Source of the DNA: Planctobacterium sp047947135
GTDB taxonomy: Bacteria > Pseudomonadota > Gammaproteobacteria > Enterobacterales > Alteromonadaceae
Assembly: GCA_047947135.1 (NCBI GenBank)
Contig: CP170457.1
Span: forward strand, 620,001 to 684,000
DNA length: 64,000 bases
Direction: 5' to 3'
Shown: positions 43,755 to 52,388 of the stretch, piece by piece
Layout: each line of letters begins with the position of its first letter
Position numbering within the stretch: position 1 is the first letter of the stretch
Made by a program: the position numbers and the translations under genes
Notes under the pieces: model-generated
Told to the model about the DNA's origin: nothing
Seen by the model: the letters and a program-made list of their open reading frames with translations, nothing else
Databases searched by the model: none

Positions 43755-44198
43755 TTAGAAAAACCACCCGGTTCTGAACGATACTCCCACTACCACAAAT
43801 AGAATTGAGAACAGTGTCACAGGAATAATATGCCAGGCCATCACCGTTAAGTTATTCTGGTTTAAGTTTGGTAACACCCGAAACCGGGCGTGTATAGCAA
43901 ATCCTGCTATCAATGCTAAAAGCAGCAATTTTGCCGTAATTAAGCGTGAAATCGGGTCGTTTGGATTTACCCAATTGGCTGCATTCGGCATATACCGATA
44001 GGCAAGTGCAATCCCCGTCAATACTTGCAACAACAGGGCCGGCATGGCTAATTTCTCATAGCCTGACTCAAACTTGAGCAATACCTCAGGAGTCCTGTTT
44101 TTGAGGGCAGCCGGCAGCACGACACAAGACAACACTATGTGACCGCCAGTCCAGATAGTGGCACATAAAATATGAACCAGTAGTAACGCACCATGCAT
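43755..44198 (-). CDS. CopD-like small membrane protein
   Basis: A 147-residue protein with four membrane helices. The N-terminus LLLVHILCATIWTGGHIVLS and the C-terminal His (AWHIIPVTLFSILF) match the copper resistance CopD / DUF2269-like group of small heme- or copper-associated membrane proteins. AAGGGGGC before the ATG supports the start. It may act with the NnrS protein encoded 62 bp downstream, both being heme/copper-type membrane proteins in a nitrate island. Function not established. Confidence 0.7.
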   Translation of the reverse strand: MHGALLLVHILCATIWTGGHIVLSCVVLPAALKNRTPEVLLKFESGYEKLAMPALLLQVLTGIALAYRYMPNAANWVNPNDPISRLITAKLLLLALIAGFAIHARFRVLPNLNQNNLTVMAWHIIPVTLFSILFVVVGVSFRTGWFF

Positions 44199-44784
44199 AT
44201 CGTTTGCCCCCTTGAGGAAACCGCTCGCTTAGAACCGTTGTCACTTTAATGTTAACCGTATCACAGTCAGGTCTTGCACTAACCGGGGGTACCACAAAGC
44301 TGAAGAGTGACATTATAGGATAGGTACTCGTATTACCTAAATACCTCAAAATAAGTAGACCGTATCAAGCTTTGCTTTAAAAAGACTATCGATTGGCTTG
44401 CAATGCAGTATTGCTGCTGAAATGAGAACCCTTGTTTACCGCCAAAAAATCTATTGGTGCTCAAATAGTACCAATGCCTGGTACCCCTTAAGAGGAATAG
44501 TCCAGCTCCCAGAAATCTGCGAGCATACCGGCGCATTTCCGTTTGCACACGCAAACAACAGGAATTATGAAATCGGCATTACCCAGAATCGAATTACCCT
44601 GTCCGGCAGGAAACTACCACGTGGGCCAAATTTACACTGCAAAGCCAGAGCTTGTTGTTCTTGCTACAACGGTTATTGGTGCAGCGGTTATTGATGCAGC
44701 GGTTATTGATGCAGCGGTTATTGATGCAGCGGTTATTGATGCAAAGTATGGGCATTGGGCCCATTTTTTTAGGAGTTCACTGAA
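44199..44784. other. Intergenic stretch with a 15-bp tandem repeat
   Basis: No confident gene. A plus-strand frame at 44543-44791 runs through the repeat as VIDAA units, but it has no recognised family and overlaps the next gene's start. The minus strand is also open through the repeat. The stretch carries the tandem repeat at 44671-44745 and, at its right end, AGGAG, the ribosome binding site of the exporter gene. Confidence 0.4.
44671..44745 (+). repeat. Tandem repeat, five 15-bp units
   Basis: Five units of GGTTATTGATGCAGC in a row. The first differs by one base (GGTTATTGGTGCAGC) and the last ends in AAA; the middle three are identical. The unit is a multiple of three. It lies 40 bp upstream of the TauE/SafE gene, so unit number may vary the distance between promoter and gene. 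Confidence 0.85.
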
Positions 44785-45507
44785 TTGGTAGCAGATATCC
44801 CATGGTTGATTTGTTGTATGGCTATTTTTGCTGGATGTGTTCTGCAAACATCCACCGGCTTTGGTATGGCGGTGATCGCAGCACCCATTATAATTTTACT
44901 CAAGCCCGAATGGATCCCTGTTGTAGTTACCCTGATCTCAATGGCACTGAATATGGTGAATACGCTAAGTCAACGCGAGCATATACGCTGGCGGAAAATT
45001 AGCAGTAGTATGATTGCTTTTATTCCGGGTTCCATAATCGGTGGTGTTTTGCTTAATGTTATCGACCATTGGTGGATACAGGTCATCACACCCATAATGG
45101 TTATCAGTGGACTAACAATATCCTGCTGGGCAAGACCATTTCAACCCAATTACGGCAACCTCAGTATTGCCGGCTTTTTCTCAGGTCTTTTTGGCACGAC
45201 CACCAGCATCGGCGGTCCCCCCATGGCATTGGTGATGCAACACACGTCTGGAAACACAACCCGTGCCAATTTGTCTGTATTCTTTCTGTTCAGCACAATT
45301 TTTAGTTTGATGATTTATCTGATAAGCGGGTTTTTAACACCGGCAGACCTGCAACAGGCGGTAACCATTTTGCCATTTGCGTTTGTGGGGTTTATTTCAG
45401 GTCATGCTATTAAGTCCTGGGTAGACACCAAATTACGGATGATCCTCATTACTGTATGTGGATCTTCCGCATGCTGGGCGATGTTAAACACGATGATTCA
45501 GTTTTAG
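44785..45507 (+). CDS. TauE/SafE (TSUP) family anion exporter
   Basis: A 240-residue membrane permease with the two family halves: CVLQTSTGFGMAVIAAPIIIL in the first and LFGTTTSIGGPPMALVMQH in the second. TSUP members export sulfite, sulfoacetate or other small anions. Translation begins at TTG 44785, which has AGGAG 9 nt upstream; no ATG suits. Its place among nitrate genes might hint at nitrite or sulfite traffic, but the substrate is not readable from sequence. Confidence 0.85.
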   Translation: MVADIPWLICCMAIFAGCVLQTSTGFGMAVIAAPIIILLKPEWIPVVVTLISMALNMVNTLSQREHIRWRKISSSMIAFIPGSIIGGVLLNVIDHWWIQVITPIMVISGLTISCWARPFQPNYGNLSIAGFFSGLFGTTTSIGGPPMALVMQHTSGNTTRANLSVFFLFSTIFSLMIYLISGFLTPADLQQAVTILPFAFVGFISGHAIKSWVDTKLRMILITVCGSSACWAMLNTMIQF

Positions 45508-45537
45508 CTTATACCAGGTTAAGAAGGTCTGACTTAC

Positions 45538-45567
45538 GTTGCTGATTAATACCTGTTTATCAGCAAC
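45538..45567. terminator. Stem-loop after the exporter gene
   Basis: GTTGCTGAT and ATCAGCAAC form a perfect 9-bp stem around a 12-base, AT-rich loop, 30 bp after the exporter stop. No U-tract follows, and the NarL-like site begins at the very next base, so the two may act together or overlap by chance. Confidence 0.35.
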
Positions 45568-45583
45568 TACCCACAATGGGTTA
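45568..45583. promoter_or_regulatory. NarL/NarP-like 7-2-7 site upstream of a hypothetical gene
   Basis: TACCCAC-AA-TGGGTTA is an inverted pair of NarL-type heptamers with 2-bp spacing. It lies 85-100 bp before the start of the 129-residue hypothetical protein at 45668, an ordinary distance for activation. Confidence 0.5.
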
Positions 45584-45667
45584 GCAAATACTCATACTGG
45601 TCAATTGTGGCTCGGTTAGGTTTTCTGTCAGCATACGCATTTGTAAATTAAAAAAAGCCTGAATTTT

Positions 45668-46057
45668 ATGTCAATGTTTAATGAGTTATTAGTACGCGCA
45701 AAAGAGCAACCGAGCCCGCAGCAAATTCTTTTTTTGTTTACCGCAACTGACGTTACTCGCAAAAGCCGTAAACAGGATACTCAACGAGGCACTATTTCGC
45801 CAGTTATGATGGTCGACAAAACTCCCGATGAGTTGAGCAATTTTGCACATCTGATGCAAGAAGCAGATGGTATCAATGCCAACTGGGATATGGTATTTAT
45901 TGCCTGTCTAAGTGGCAATGGCGCCGCCTCTCCAACACCTGAAGACATAGAGTATTTTCTAAAACAAATGGCAAAGGATGTGGAGGGAGGCACCAACATC
46001 CATCGTTATGTGGTTTTCGACAGAAAAGAAAATCCAATCGAAATCAGTGCGGGTTGA
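45668..46057 (+). CDS. Hypothetical protein of the misnamed RNR-alpha-like family
   Basis: A 129-residue soluble protein. It resembles short gammaproteobacterial proteins often labelled 'ribonucleotide reductase subunit alpha': LLVRAKEQPSPQQILFLFTA, then SPVMMVDKTPDELSNF, then NWDMVFIACLSGNG. No catalytic motif of a true RNR is present, so that name is misleading. Its function is unknown. A NarL-like site upstream and the surrounding genes suggest it is expressed with nitrate, which is inference. The ATG at 45668 is an acceptable start; an in-frame ATG two codons later (45674) is equally possible. Confidence 0.75.
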   Translation: MSMFNELLVRAKEQPSPQQILFLFTATDVTRKSRKQDTQRGTISPVMMVDKTPDELSNFAHLMQEADGINANWDMVFIACLSGNGAASPTPEDIEYFLKQMAKDVEGGTNIHRYVVFDRKENPIEISAG

Positions 46058-46120
46058 GCTATACCCGCCACTAAACTGCCAGGGCACGCCCTAGGGAATT
46101 ATCTCTACAATCGCCTCCGT

Positions 46121-47761
46121 TTAGCTCACAGGACGCGACATATTTTGTTTCCCAGTAAGTACTTCGGCAAAATGCGCAAGACTTGGCGTCATACAGCCTT
46201 TGGGTATCTGTACATCAATCAGATAAAACTGTGAAGTGTCTTTGAATGCTTGCTGCAAGGCCCCGTCTAGTTCAACGGGGGAAGCTGCCTGTATTCCCTT
46301 TCCTCCCAGTAAGTCAGCCATTGCAGCCAAAGGCCAGTGCCCTAAATCGGCGGATTTATTATCCGGTGCAAAAGCCCGAATCATTTCCCACCCCTGATTG
46401 TTAAGCACGATAACTATCGGTGTGAATCCATGCCGGCTACAATGTCCCAATTCCATACCTGTCATCTGAAATGCGCCGTCACCCACTAATACAATCGGTC
46501 TGCGCCCTGTTGTCGCTTGAATACCGAAACCAGCAGGTATGCCAAACCCCATTGAGGCATAATAGCCTGGGGCAACGACTGATGTTCCCCGCAATCCCTG
46601 ACTAACAAAAAGACAGTCGCCCACATCACTGGCAACAGGGTGTACGCCAAATGCAGCGAAACACTTGTTCAAGGCGTTTGCGATCATCATGGGCTGTATA
46701 TGTTGCGATGTCGACGATGGTGGTTTTGGGCAACAATCTAGTGCGGTCTCTGGTGTCCAAGCTTTTGTTGTTGCTGCATGGCCAAGCCCGGCTATTACCG
46801 TTGCTAAAGCAATCCCATGATAGCTGTAATGCCCTAAATTCACTTCTCGGTGCTGGATAAAAATGGCTCTTCTTTGTGCTAGTGTTTCGGCACTGACTGC
46901 GAAGTTACTGTCGGACAAAATGGTGCCAACCATCACCACGAGATCTGATTGCTCCACAACACGAGCAACCTCGGGATCACCCGCTTTACCCAAATACGTC
47001 CCCTGAATCGGGCTATCCTGTTCTTCTTCAGCAATCCCTTTGCCCATTAAAGTGGTAAAACAAGGCACTTGCAGTCGTTTCACCCACTCGCAAAATGCAG
47101 ACTCAAGGTGATACCGTTTGATTTCTATGCCTGCCAAGACGACAGGCTTCTCTGCTGCAGCTATCAATCGCGATACATCATTCAGGCACGCGCTGGCATC
47201 TACTTCCGGTTCTATCTGTGCAACCTCTTGGTGAACATATTCTGGACACTGACTGGTTGCCATATTGCGAGGCACTTCGATTAGCACGGGTCTGGACTGC
47301 TCTTTACAAAAGGCGAGAATGCCGGCAATTTGCTCAGCTACTTGTGAGCCGTTGGATAAACGGATTTGCGCGCAAGTGATTTCGTTAAATATGGTCGCCT
47401 GAGAATCAATGGTTTTTACCTGATGATGCAATTGCAGTCCTAATGCCAACTCGTTTTCTGACGGTACCCCGGCAATCACAACAAGGGGGGAACGTTCGGC
47501 ATATGCCTGTGCCACAGCATTAACGCAATTCAATGCCCCTGCACCGTAGGTTACAGCCACGGCACCAAGACCATCTTGTAGTCGTGCACTTGCATCAGCA
47601 GCAAACGCGACCGAGGGCTCATGACTTAAGGCATAAACAGGTAAGATTTGACTCTGTTCCATTTCTCGAAAAAACGGCAAGATAAAATCTCCGGGGATAC
47701 CCCATACCTGCCGGGCCCCAAAACACTTCAAAGCCTCTAATAATACTTGCGCTAATGTCAT
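46121..47761 (-). CDS. Thiamine-diphosphate 2-oxoacid decarboxylase
   Basis: A 546-residue enzyme of the pyruvate/indolepyruvate/phenylpyruvate decarboxylase group. The N-terminal Pyr domain has WGIPGDFILPFF and the catalytic Glu in ALSHEPSVAFAADASARL. The C-terminal PP domain has the ThDP motif GDGAFQMTGMELGH running to VLNNQGWE. It would decarboxylate an aromatic or branched 2-oxoacid to an aldehyde. Transaminase or dehydrogenase partners are not next to it. It lies between nitrate-related genes, on the narK strand but separated from narK by a terminator-like hairpin. A fermentative or redox-balancing role is possible, not shown. Confidence 0.85.
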   Translation of the reverse strand: MTLAQVLLEALKCFGARQVWGIPGDFILPFFREMEQSQILPVYALSHEPSVAFAADASARLQDGLGAVAVTYGAGALNCVNAVAQAYAERSPLVVIAGVPSENELALGLQLHHQVKTIDSQATIFNEITCAQIRLSNGSQVAEQIAGILAFCKEQSRPVLIEVPRNMATSQCPEYVHQEVAQIEPEVDASACLNDVSRLIAAAEKPVVLAGIEIKRYHLESAFCEWVKRLQVPCFTTLMGKGIAEEEQDSPIQGTYLGKAGDPEVARVVEQSDLVVMVGTILSDSNFAVSAETLAQRRAIFIQHREVNLGHYSYHGIALATVIAGLGHAATTKAWTPETALDCCPKPPSSTSQHIQPMMIANALNKCFAAFGVHPVASDVGDCLFVSQGLRGTSVVAPGYYASMGFGIPAGFGIQATTGRRPIVLVGDGAFQMTGMELGHCSRHGFTPIVIVLNNQGWEMIRAFAPDNKSADLGHWPLAAMADLLGGKGIQAASPVELDGALQQAFKDTSQFYLIDVQIPKGCMTPSLAHFAEVLTGKQNMSRPVS

Positions 47762-47781
47762 TTTCGTTTCTCTCTTACAAA

Positions 47782-47805
47782 GACCAACAGCCGAGGCTGT
47801 TGGTC
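47782..47805 (-). terminator. Stem-loop between narK and the decarboxylase gene
   Basis: GACCAACAGC and GCTGTTGGTC form a perfect 10-bp stem with a 4-base loop (CGAG). Read on the minus strand it follows narK by about 35 bp and is trailed by TTTGT, a weak U-tract, so partial termination before the decarboxylase gene is likely. Confidence 0.6.
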
Positions 47806-47839
47806 AATATTTTCCAGCTTACGATGTTGTTGTGGCACG

Positions 47840-49453
47840 CTAGGGGTTGTAAAACTCGCCATCTTTCCTTAAATAAAACCAGTAATTAATGAGCAGACAA
47901 ACGCCATAGAATGCAGCAAAACCAAATAGTGCTACCTCAGGTGTTGTGGCCTTAATCTGTTCTCCCAATACTTTGGGAATATAAAAGGCACCATATGCTG
48001 CGACGGCTGATGTCCACCCCAAAACCGGACCGGCCTGTTCTTTTGGAAAGACCATGGCGATAGTTCTAAAGGTAGAGCCGTTGCCTATACCAGTGGCCGC
48101 AAACAAGACTAAGAACAATATAAAGAAAGGTAAGAAAAACTCTTCCGGAGTGGCAGATTGGTAAGCAGCCCGCATGTAATAAGCAACACCCAATGCACTC
48201 ACCACCATCACCAGAGAACAAACTTGCGTGACTAAGGCACCACCAAACTTATCTGAGATCCAACCGCCAACGGGTCGAATCAGTGCCCCAATAAAGGGCC
48301 CCATCCAGGCATACATCAAGGCACTCGGACCATTGGCATTTAACGTGTCGTGTGTCATAACACCGTCCACCATGATATGGCTGTAACCAAAAATGACTTT
48401 TATGGCCAACGGAAAGGACGCGGCAAATCCGATAAACGAGCCAAAGGTCATGGTATAAATGACGCTCATGACCCAGGTATGCTTGTTATTGAAAATCTGA
48501 TATTGACGAGTCAGGCTGGTCCCTATCTGACCAGGGAGCCATTTCAACAGTATAACGGTTGCAGCCACCACCAACACCAGAACCACCTCTTTGGGAATAC
48601 CAAAGCCAGAACCATTGGCAGATTCGGGTAACATCAGCCACAAACCAGAAGCAGCAGTGACTAGTCCAATCCCCAGCATGATAGTAATCAGACCGAAAGA
48701 AACCATTGGATTGCCAATATCAGGTGACACGTCTTTTGTACGGATATTGTTCATGCCAAACCAGGACAGAAAAAACAGAGGAACTAACAAAATCAGCCAT
48801 AAAAAACCGGCATTAGAAATATAGCTTTCCGTACCCGCCGGAATTTTACCTATCAATGTGCCTGAAGTATTAATCAACGTCATTGGGTCGCCACTTAATG
48901 CACCAAAAGCGGCAAAGGTCATAAACAGAGGTACCAGAATCTGCATGGTAGTCACACCAAAATTGCCTAACCCGGCATTTAATCCTAATGCCAGACCTTG
49001 CTGACTCTTGGGATAAAAGAAACTGATATTAGACATTGAGGAGGCGAAGTTACCTCCACCAAATCCGGACAGCAGCGCCAACAATTGAAATTGCCAAAGC
49101 GGTGTCTCGGGATTTTGTAGAGCAAAGCCAGTGCCGATTGCAGGAATCATTAACAAGGCCGTAGTAAAAAAGATGGTATTGCGCCCGCCGCACAATCGAA
49201 TAAAGAAGCTACTGGGAATTCTAAGCGTTGCCCCAGTCAACCCGGCGATCGCCATTAGTGTAAATAACTCGGCTTTGGCAAAACCGAAGCCGAGATTTAA
49301 CATTTGAACGGTGATAATGCCCCAGTACAGCCAAACAGCAAATCCGCACAACAGACTTGGAATCGAAATCCAAAGGTTTCGGGTTGCTATTTTCTTCCCT
49401 TCACTTTCCCAAAACTCTTTATCTTCGGGATCCCACTTATGTAGATCAGACAT
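47840..49453 (-). CDS. narK: Nitrate/nitrite transporter NarK
   Basis: A 537-residue, 12-helix major facilitator of the nitrate-nitrite porter family. The family signature GFGGGNFASSMSNISFFYP followed by QGLALGLNAGLGNFGV (nitrate signature 1) is clear, and the length fits the NarK/NarU nitrate-nitrite antiporters. The start at 49453 is chosen because GGAG lies 7 bp upstream; an ATG four codons earlier lacks one. It is divergent from narL with a NarL-like site between. Confidence 0.93.
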   Translation of the reverse strand: MSDLHKWDPEDKEFWESEGKKIATRNLWISIPSLLCGFAVWLYWGIITVQMLNLGFGFAKAELFTLMAIAGLTGATLRIPSSFFIRLCGGRNTIFFTTALLMIPAIGTGFALQNPETPLWQFQLLALLSGFGGGNFASSMSNISFFYPKSQQGLALGLNAGLGNFGVTTMQILVPLFMTFAAFGALSGDPMTLINTSGTLIGKIPAGTESYISNAGFLWLILLVPLFFLSWFGMNNIRTKDVSPDIGNPMVSFGLITIMLGIGLVTAASGLWLMLPESANGSGFGIPKEVVLVLVVAATVILLKWLPGQIGTSLTRQYQIFNNKHTWVMSVIYTMTFGSFIGFAASFPLAIKVIFGYSHIMVDGVMTHDTLNANGPSALMYAWMGPFIGALIRPVGGWISDKFGGALVTQVCSLVMVVSALGVAYYMRAAYQSATPEEFFLPFFILFLVLFAATGIGNGSTFRTIAMVFPKEQAGPVLGWTSAVAAYGAFYIPKVLGEQIKATTPEVALFGFAAFYGVCLLINYWFYLRKDGEFYNP

Positions 49454-49760
49454 GACAGTCTCCAAACTGAACGTTGTATTACCGTCACTATGGTTGAGAC
49501 TTTGCTCCCTAACAATTCACTTCAATGGGTAGAAGGGCTAACAAATTGAATAGACGTTTTGACACTTTCAGGTCCCAGCCAGGCACCAAAAAACAGATCT
49601 ATCTTATTGTTATTATTGTATTTTATTCAATTTCGCATAAGGCTGATTTGTACTACTTATTAGGTAGATTAAGTACCTCCCCTTATCCATAGTAACTTTG
49701 CTCATTCGGTTATATCCTTAGTAACAGTATTATCAGTACAGGTAATTGAGGAGTATTTTC
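49454..49760. promoter_or_regulatory. Divergent narK-narL control region
   Basis: About 300 bp without a gene. It holds the NarL-like site at 49651-49666 and, close by, further single heptamer-like words (TACCTCC at 49674-49680). GAGGAG at 49748-49753 is the narL ribosome binding site. I found no full FNR box. Confidence 0.5.
49651..49666. promoter_or_regulatory. NarL/NarP-like 7-2-7 site between narK and narL
   Basis: TACTACT-TA-TTAGGTA is an inverted pair of NarL-type heptamers, 2-bp spacing, about 95 bp before the narL start and 200 bp before narK. It suggests nitrate control of narK and possibly autoregulation of narL. Confidence 0.5.
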
Positions 49761-50414
49761 ATGGTGTCTGACAGTCCTGCGTCCATTTTGATGGTGGATG
49801 ATCACCCGCTTTTGCGAAAAGGGTTAAAGCAGCTGATAGATTTAGAAGACGACATCGTTGTCGTTGGAGAGGCCAGTTCCGGGCAGGAAGCGATTGATTT
49901 GGCGTTAGCTCTGGAGCCAGATCTCATCACCTTGGATTTAAATATGCAGGGCATGGACGGCCTTGAGACGTTAAAAAGACTGCGAGATAAGCATGTCGAT
50001 GCCAGAATCATTATGCTCACTGTCTCAGATAATGATGAAGATGTGGTCGAGGCGATTCGCTGTGGTGCAGATGGCTACCTGCTAAAAGATATGGACCCTG
50101 AAGATATCATTGAAAAAATTAAAGAGGCGACTGTAGGTAAAATGGTGATGAGCCCGAAGCTCACGGAAGTGCTCGCTTCGGCATTACGAAAACCAGAAAA
50201 GCCAGGCAGCAGAGCACTAGCGAGCCTCACCAGTCGCGAATATGAAATTCTGAAACTGATTGCGAAAGGCATGAGCAATAAGCTCATCGCTAGAGAATTA
50301 GATATTTCAGATGGCACGGTGAAAGTGCATGTAAAACACTTTCTCAAGAAACTGAACCTGCGCTCCCGAGTGGAAGCCGCCGTTTGGATGGTGAACCATC
50401 AAAAAGGATCTTAA
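49761..50414 (+). CDS. narL: Nitrate/nitrite response regulator NarL
   Basis: A 217-residue response regulator: receiver domain with phospho-acceptor Asp in DLITLDLNMQGMDGLETL and the acidic pair in MVDDHPLLRKG, followed by a LuxR-type helix-turn-helix (LTSREYEILKLIAKGMSNKL, then DISDGTVKVHVKHFLKKLNL). It is the expected partner of NarX. The start at 49761 has GAGGAG 7 bp upstream. The moeA gene follows after 3 bp and is probably co-transcribed. Confidence 0.94.
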   Translation: MVSDSPASILMVDDHPLLRKGLKQLIDLEDDIVVVGEASSGQEAIDLALALEPDLITLDLNMQGMDGLETLKRLRDKHVDARIIMLTVSDNDEDVVEAIRCGADGYLLKDMDPEDIIEKIKEATVGKMVMSPKLTEVLASALRKPEKPGSRALASLTSREYEILKLIAKGMSNKLIARELDISDGTVKVHVKHFLKKLNLRSRVEAAVWMVNHQKGS

Positions 50415-50417
50415 ATA

Positions 50418-51638
50418 ATGGACTGTTGCGACACCCATGGCCTACCGCCAGTAGATACAGCGGTTAATCTTATCCTTAGCCATTGTGTATCCATACAAGA
50501 CACTGAAACGGTCCCGTTAGAGCAGGCATCTGGTCGCATAGCGGCACAAGACATTCGCGCCACTCTGGCCGTTCCTCAATACCATAATTCAGCTATGGAT
50601 GGTTATGCTCTTCGTTATGAAGATACCATCACCAATTGTCCTTTGTCTGTCGTCGGACAGAGTTTCGCGGGTGCACCTTACTCAGGTTCGATCACCAAAG
50701 GCCAATGTGTCCGCATAATGACCGGTGCCATGATACCCAATGGCGCAGATACCGTAATCAAACAGGAGGATGTTATAGCTGAACAGCAAAACATCATCCT
50801 GCAACGCCAACCTAAATATGGTGAATCGATTCGCCGTGCGGGTGAGGACATTTCACCAGGTAGCGCGTTACTCAGTGCAGGTACAAGACTCTCGCCTTAT
50901 CATATCGGATTGCTAGCGGCCTGTGGCCAGCAACAAATTCCGGTGTTCAGAAAACTAAAGATAGCGGTGATGTCCACGGGAAATGAGCTGGTAGATGCTC
51001 CTGCTCCCCTATCTGGCCAGCAGATTTATGATACTAATAGACCCGCGATAAAAGCGCTTCTAGCAGAATACACCATGCTGGAAATCATAGATCTCGGCAT
51101 TATTCCTGATGGACAACAACAACTTACCGCGTCACTCATGCACGCCAACGAAATCGCTGATGTGGTGATAAGTTCCGGTGGCGTATCGGTAGGCGAAGCT
51201 GACTATACCAAAGATGTGCTTCAGGAACTGGGGCAGATTCATCTCTGGAGAGTTGCCATAAAACCGGGAAAACCCTTGGTCTTTGGGCAATTACCTGACA
51301 GTCTGTTTTTTGGTTTACCGGGTAACCCGGTTTCAGCAATTGTGACGCTGCAACAGATTGTGCTGCAGGCCCTGCTCAAACTGAGCGGTACGACCAAAAT
51401 GCAATCTGTCCGGGTTTCGGCCACCAGCCTGGCCCCCATTAAAAAACGTCCGGGACGAACTGACTTCCAACGTGGAATTTATACGCAAGATGAACACCAG
51501 CACTTTTCTGTGACGCCATTAGCGCATCAAGGATCGGGGGTATTTTCCTCCATGACTAAAGCGAACTGTTACATTGTGCTGCCGCAGGAACAGGGGGATG
51601 TTGCTGAAAATGAGAAGGTCGTCATTGAGCCTTTTTAA
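50418..51638 (+). CDS. moeA: Molybdopterin molybdenumtransferase MoeA
   Basis: A 406-residue enzyme that inserts molybdenum into adenylylated molybdopterin. Signatures are NSAMDGYALR, RIMTGAMIPNGADTVIKQED, the ligase-domain YDTNRPAIKALL, SSGGVSVGEADYTKDVL and FGLPGNPVSAIVT. It is directly behind narL on the plus strand, away from the main moa block, which faces it. Confidence 0.96.
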   Translation: MDCCDTHGLPPVDTAVNLILSHCVSIQDTETVPLEQASGRIAAQDIRATLAVPQYHNSAMDGYALRYEDTITNCPLSVVGQSFAGAPYSGSITKGQCVRIMTGAMIPNGADTVIKQEDVIAEQQNIILQRQPKYGESIRRAGEDISPGSALLSAGTRLSPYHIGLLAACGQQQIPVFRKLKIAVMSTGNELVDAPAPLSGQQIYDTNRPAIKALLAEYTMLEIIDLGIIPDGQQQLTASLMHANEIADVVISSGGVSVGEADYTKDVLQELGQIHLWRVAIKPGKPLVFGQLPDSLFFGLPGNPVSAIVTLQQIVLQALLKLSGTTKMQSVRVSATSLAPIKKRPGRTDFQRGIYTQDEHQHFSVTPLAHQGSGVFSSMTKANCYIVLPQEQGDVAENEKVVIEPF

Positions 51639-51681
51639 TCAAAGGCGAATGACCATTTGCTAGCTTAGCTGTTGATGCAAA

Positions 51682-52143
51682 TTAAGTTGCTGCTCGTGAC
51701 CAACGCTTTGCTGCTTCTAAATCGGTAGTTTTGCTTTCAACCCAGCGCTCTCCTGAGGTCAAATGCTCTTTTTTCCAAAATGGTGCTCGGGTTTTCAGAT
51801 AATCGATAAGAAACTCAGCCGCCTCAAAAGCGTCTTTACGATGTCGGCTGCTAACACCAATAAAGACGATTTGAGCTTTCGCCTCAAGTGTTCCGACTCG
51901 GTGAATTATCCGCACATCACCCAAATCCCAACGGCGACGGGCCTCAGAGCTAATGTCCATCAATGACTTTTCGGTCATCCCTGGATAATGTTCCAGCGTC
52001 ATACAGCTAATATTCCCATCCTGACAAAAATCGCGTACCAACCCCGTAAATGTCACTATTGCACCGCAATCCGCTGAATTTTCACGGAGCAACTGGTACT
52101 CACGACTAAAGTCAAAATCCTCATGTTGTACCGAAATCATCAT
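51682..52143 (-). CDS. moaE: Molybdopterin synthase catalytic subunit MoaE
   Basis: A 153-residue subunit that, with thiocarboxylated MoaD, adds the dithiolene sulfurs to precursor Z. Family blocks GAIVTFTGLVRDF, LEHYPGMTEKSL, RIIHRVGTLEAKAQIVFIGV and RAPFWKKEHL (catalytic Lys) are present. It starts within the moaD stop (TGATG). It is the last gene of the moaA-mobA-moaB-C-D-E operon. Confidence 0.96.
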   Translation of the reverse strand: MMISVQHEDFDFSREYQLLRENSADCGAIVTFTGLVRDFCQDGNISCMTLEHYPGMTEKSLMDISSEARRRWDLGDVRIIHRVGTLEAKAQIVFIGVSSRHRKDAFEAAEFLIDYLKTRAPFWKKEHLTSGERWVESKTTDLEAAKRWSRAAT

Positions 52144-52388
52144 CAGCCCCCGGTCACAGGAGGAAAAAAGGCTATTTCATCACCATCATGTATACATCCA
52201 GATGGATCGGACAGGGTTTGATTAACTGCACATAAAACATCAGACGATGCCAGAGAGTGCCAGCGTTCGCCTTTGGCCAACAAGCTTTGTTTCAATTCAT
52301 CGACATTATGCTCGCCGGAGTAATCCAGATTGAGCTGATCACACCCAAACTGCTCCCTTAATTTTGCAAAAAATTTAACCTTAATCAT
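52143..52388 (-). CDS. moaD: Molybdopterin synthase sulfur carrier subunit MoaD
   Basis: An 81-residue ubiquitin-like sulfur carrier ending in the required Gly-Gly (FFPPVTGG), which is adenylylated by MoeB and thiocarboxylated. The start MIKVKFFAKLREQFG at 52388 is family-typical and overlaps the moaC end by 8 bp. Confidence 0.95.
   Translation of the reverse strand: MIKVKFFAKLREQFGCDQLNLDYSGEHNVDELKQSLLAKGERWHSLASSDVLCAVNQTLSDPSGCIHDGDEIAFFPPVTGG

Noticed and set aside
44543..44791. Plus-strand frame through the 15-bp repeat (VIDAA units)
   Set aside because: Open because of the repeat unit being a multiple of three; no family, and it overlaps the exporter start in another frame. The opposite strand is equally open.
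45668..46057. Calling the 129-residue protein a ribonucleotide reductase subunit
   Set aside because: None of the catalytic or allosteric motifs of any RNR class is present; the common label appears to be a misannotation.
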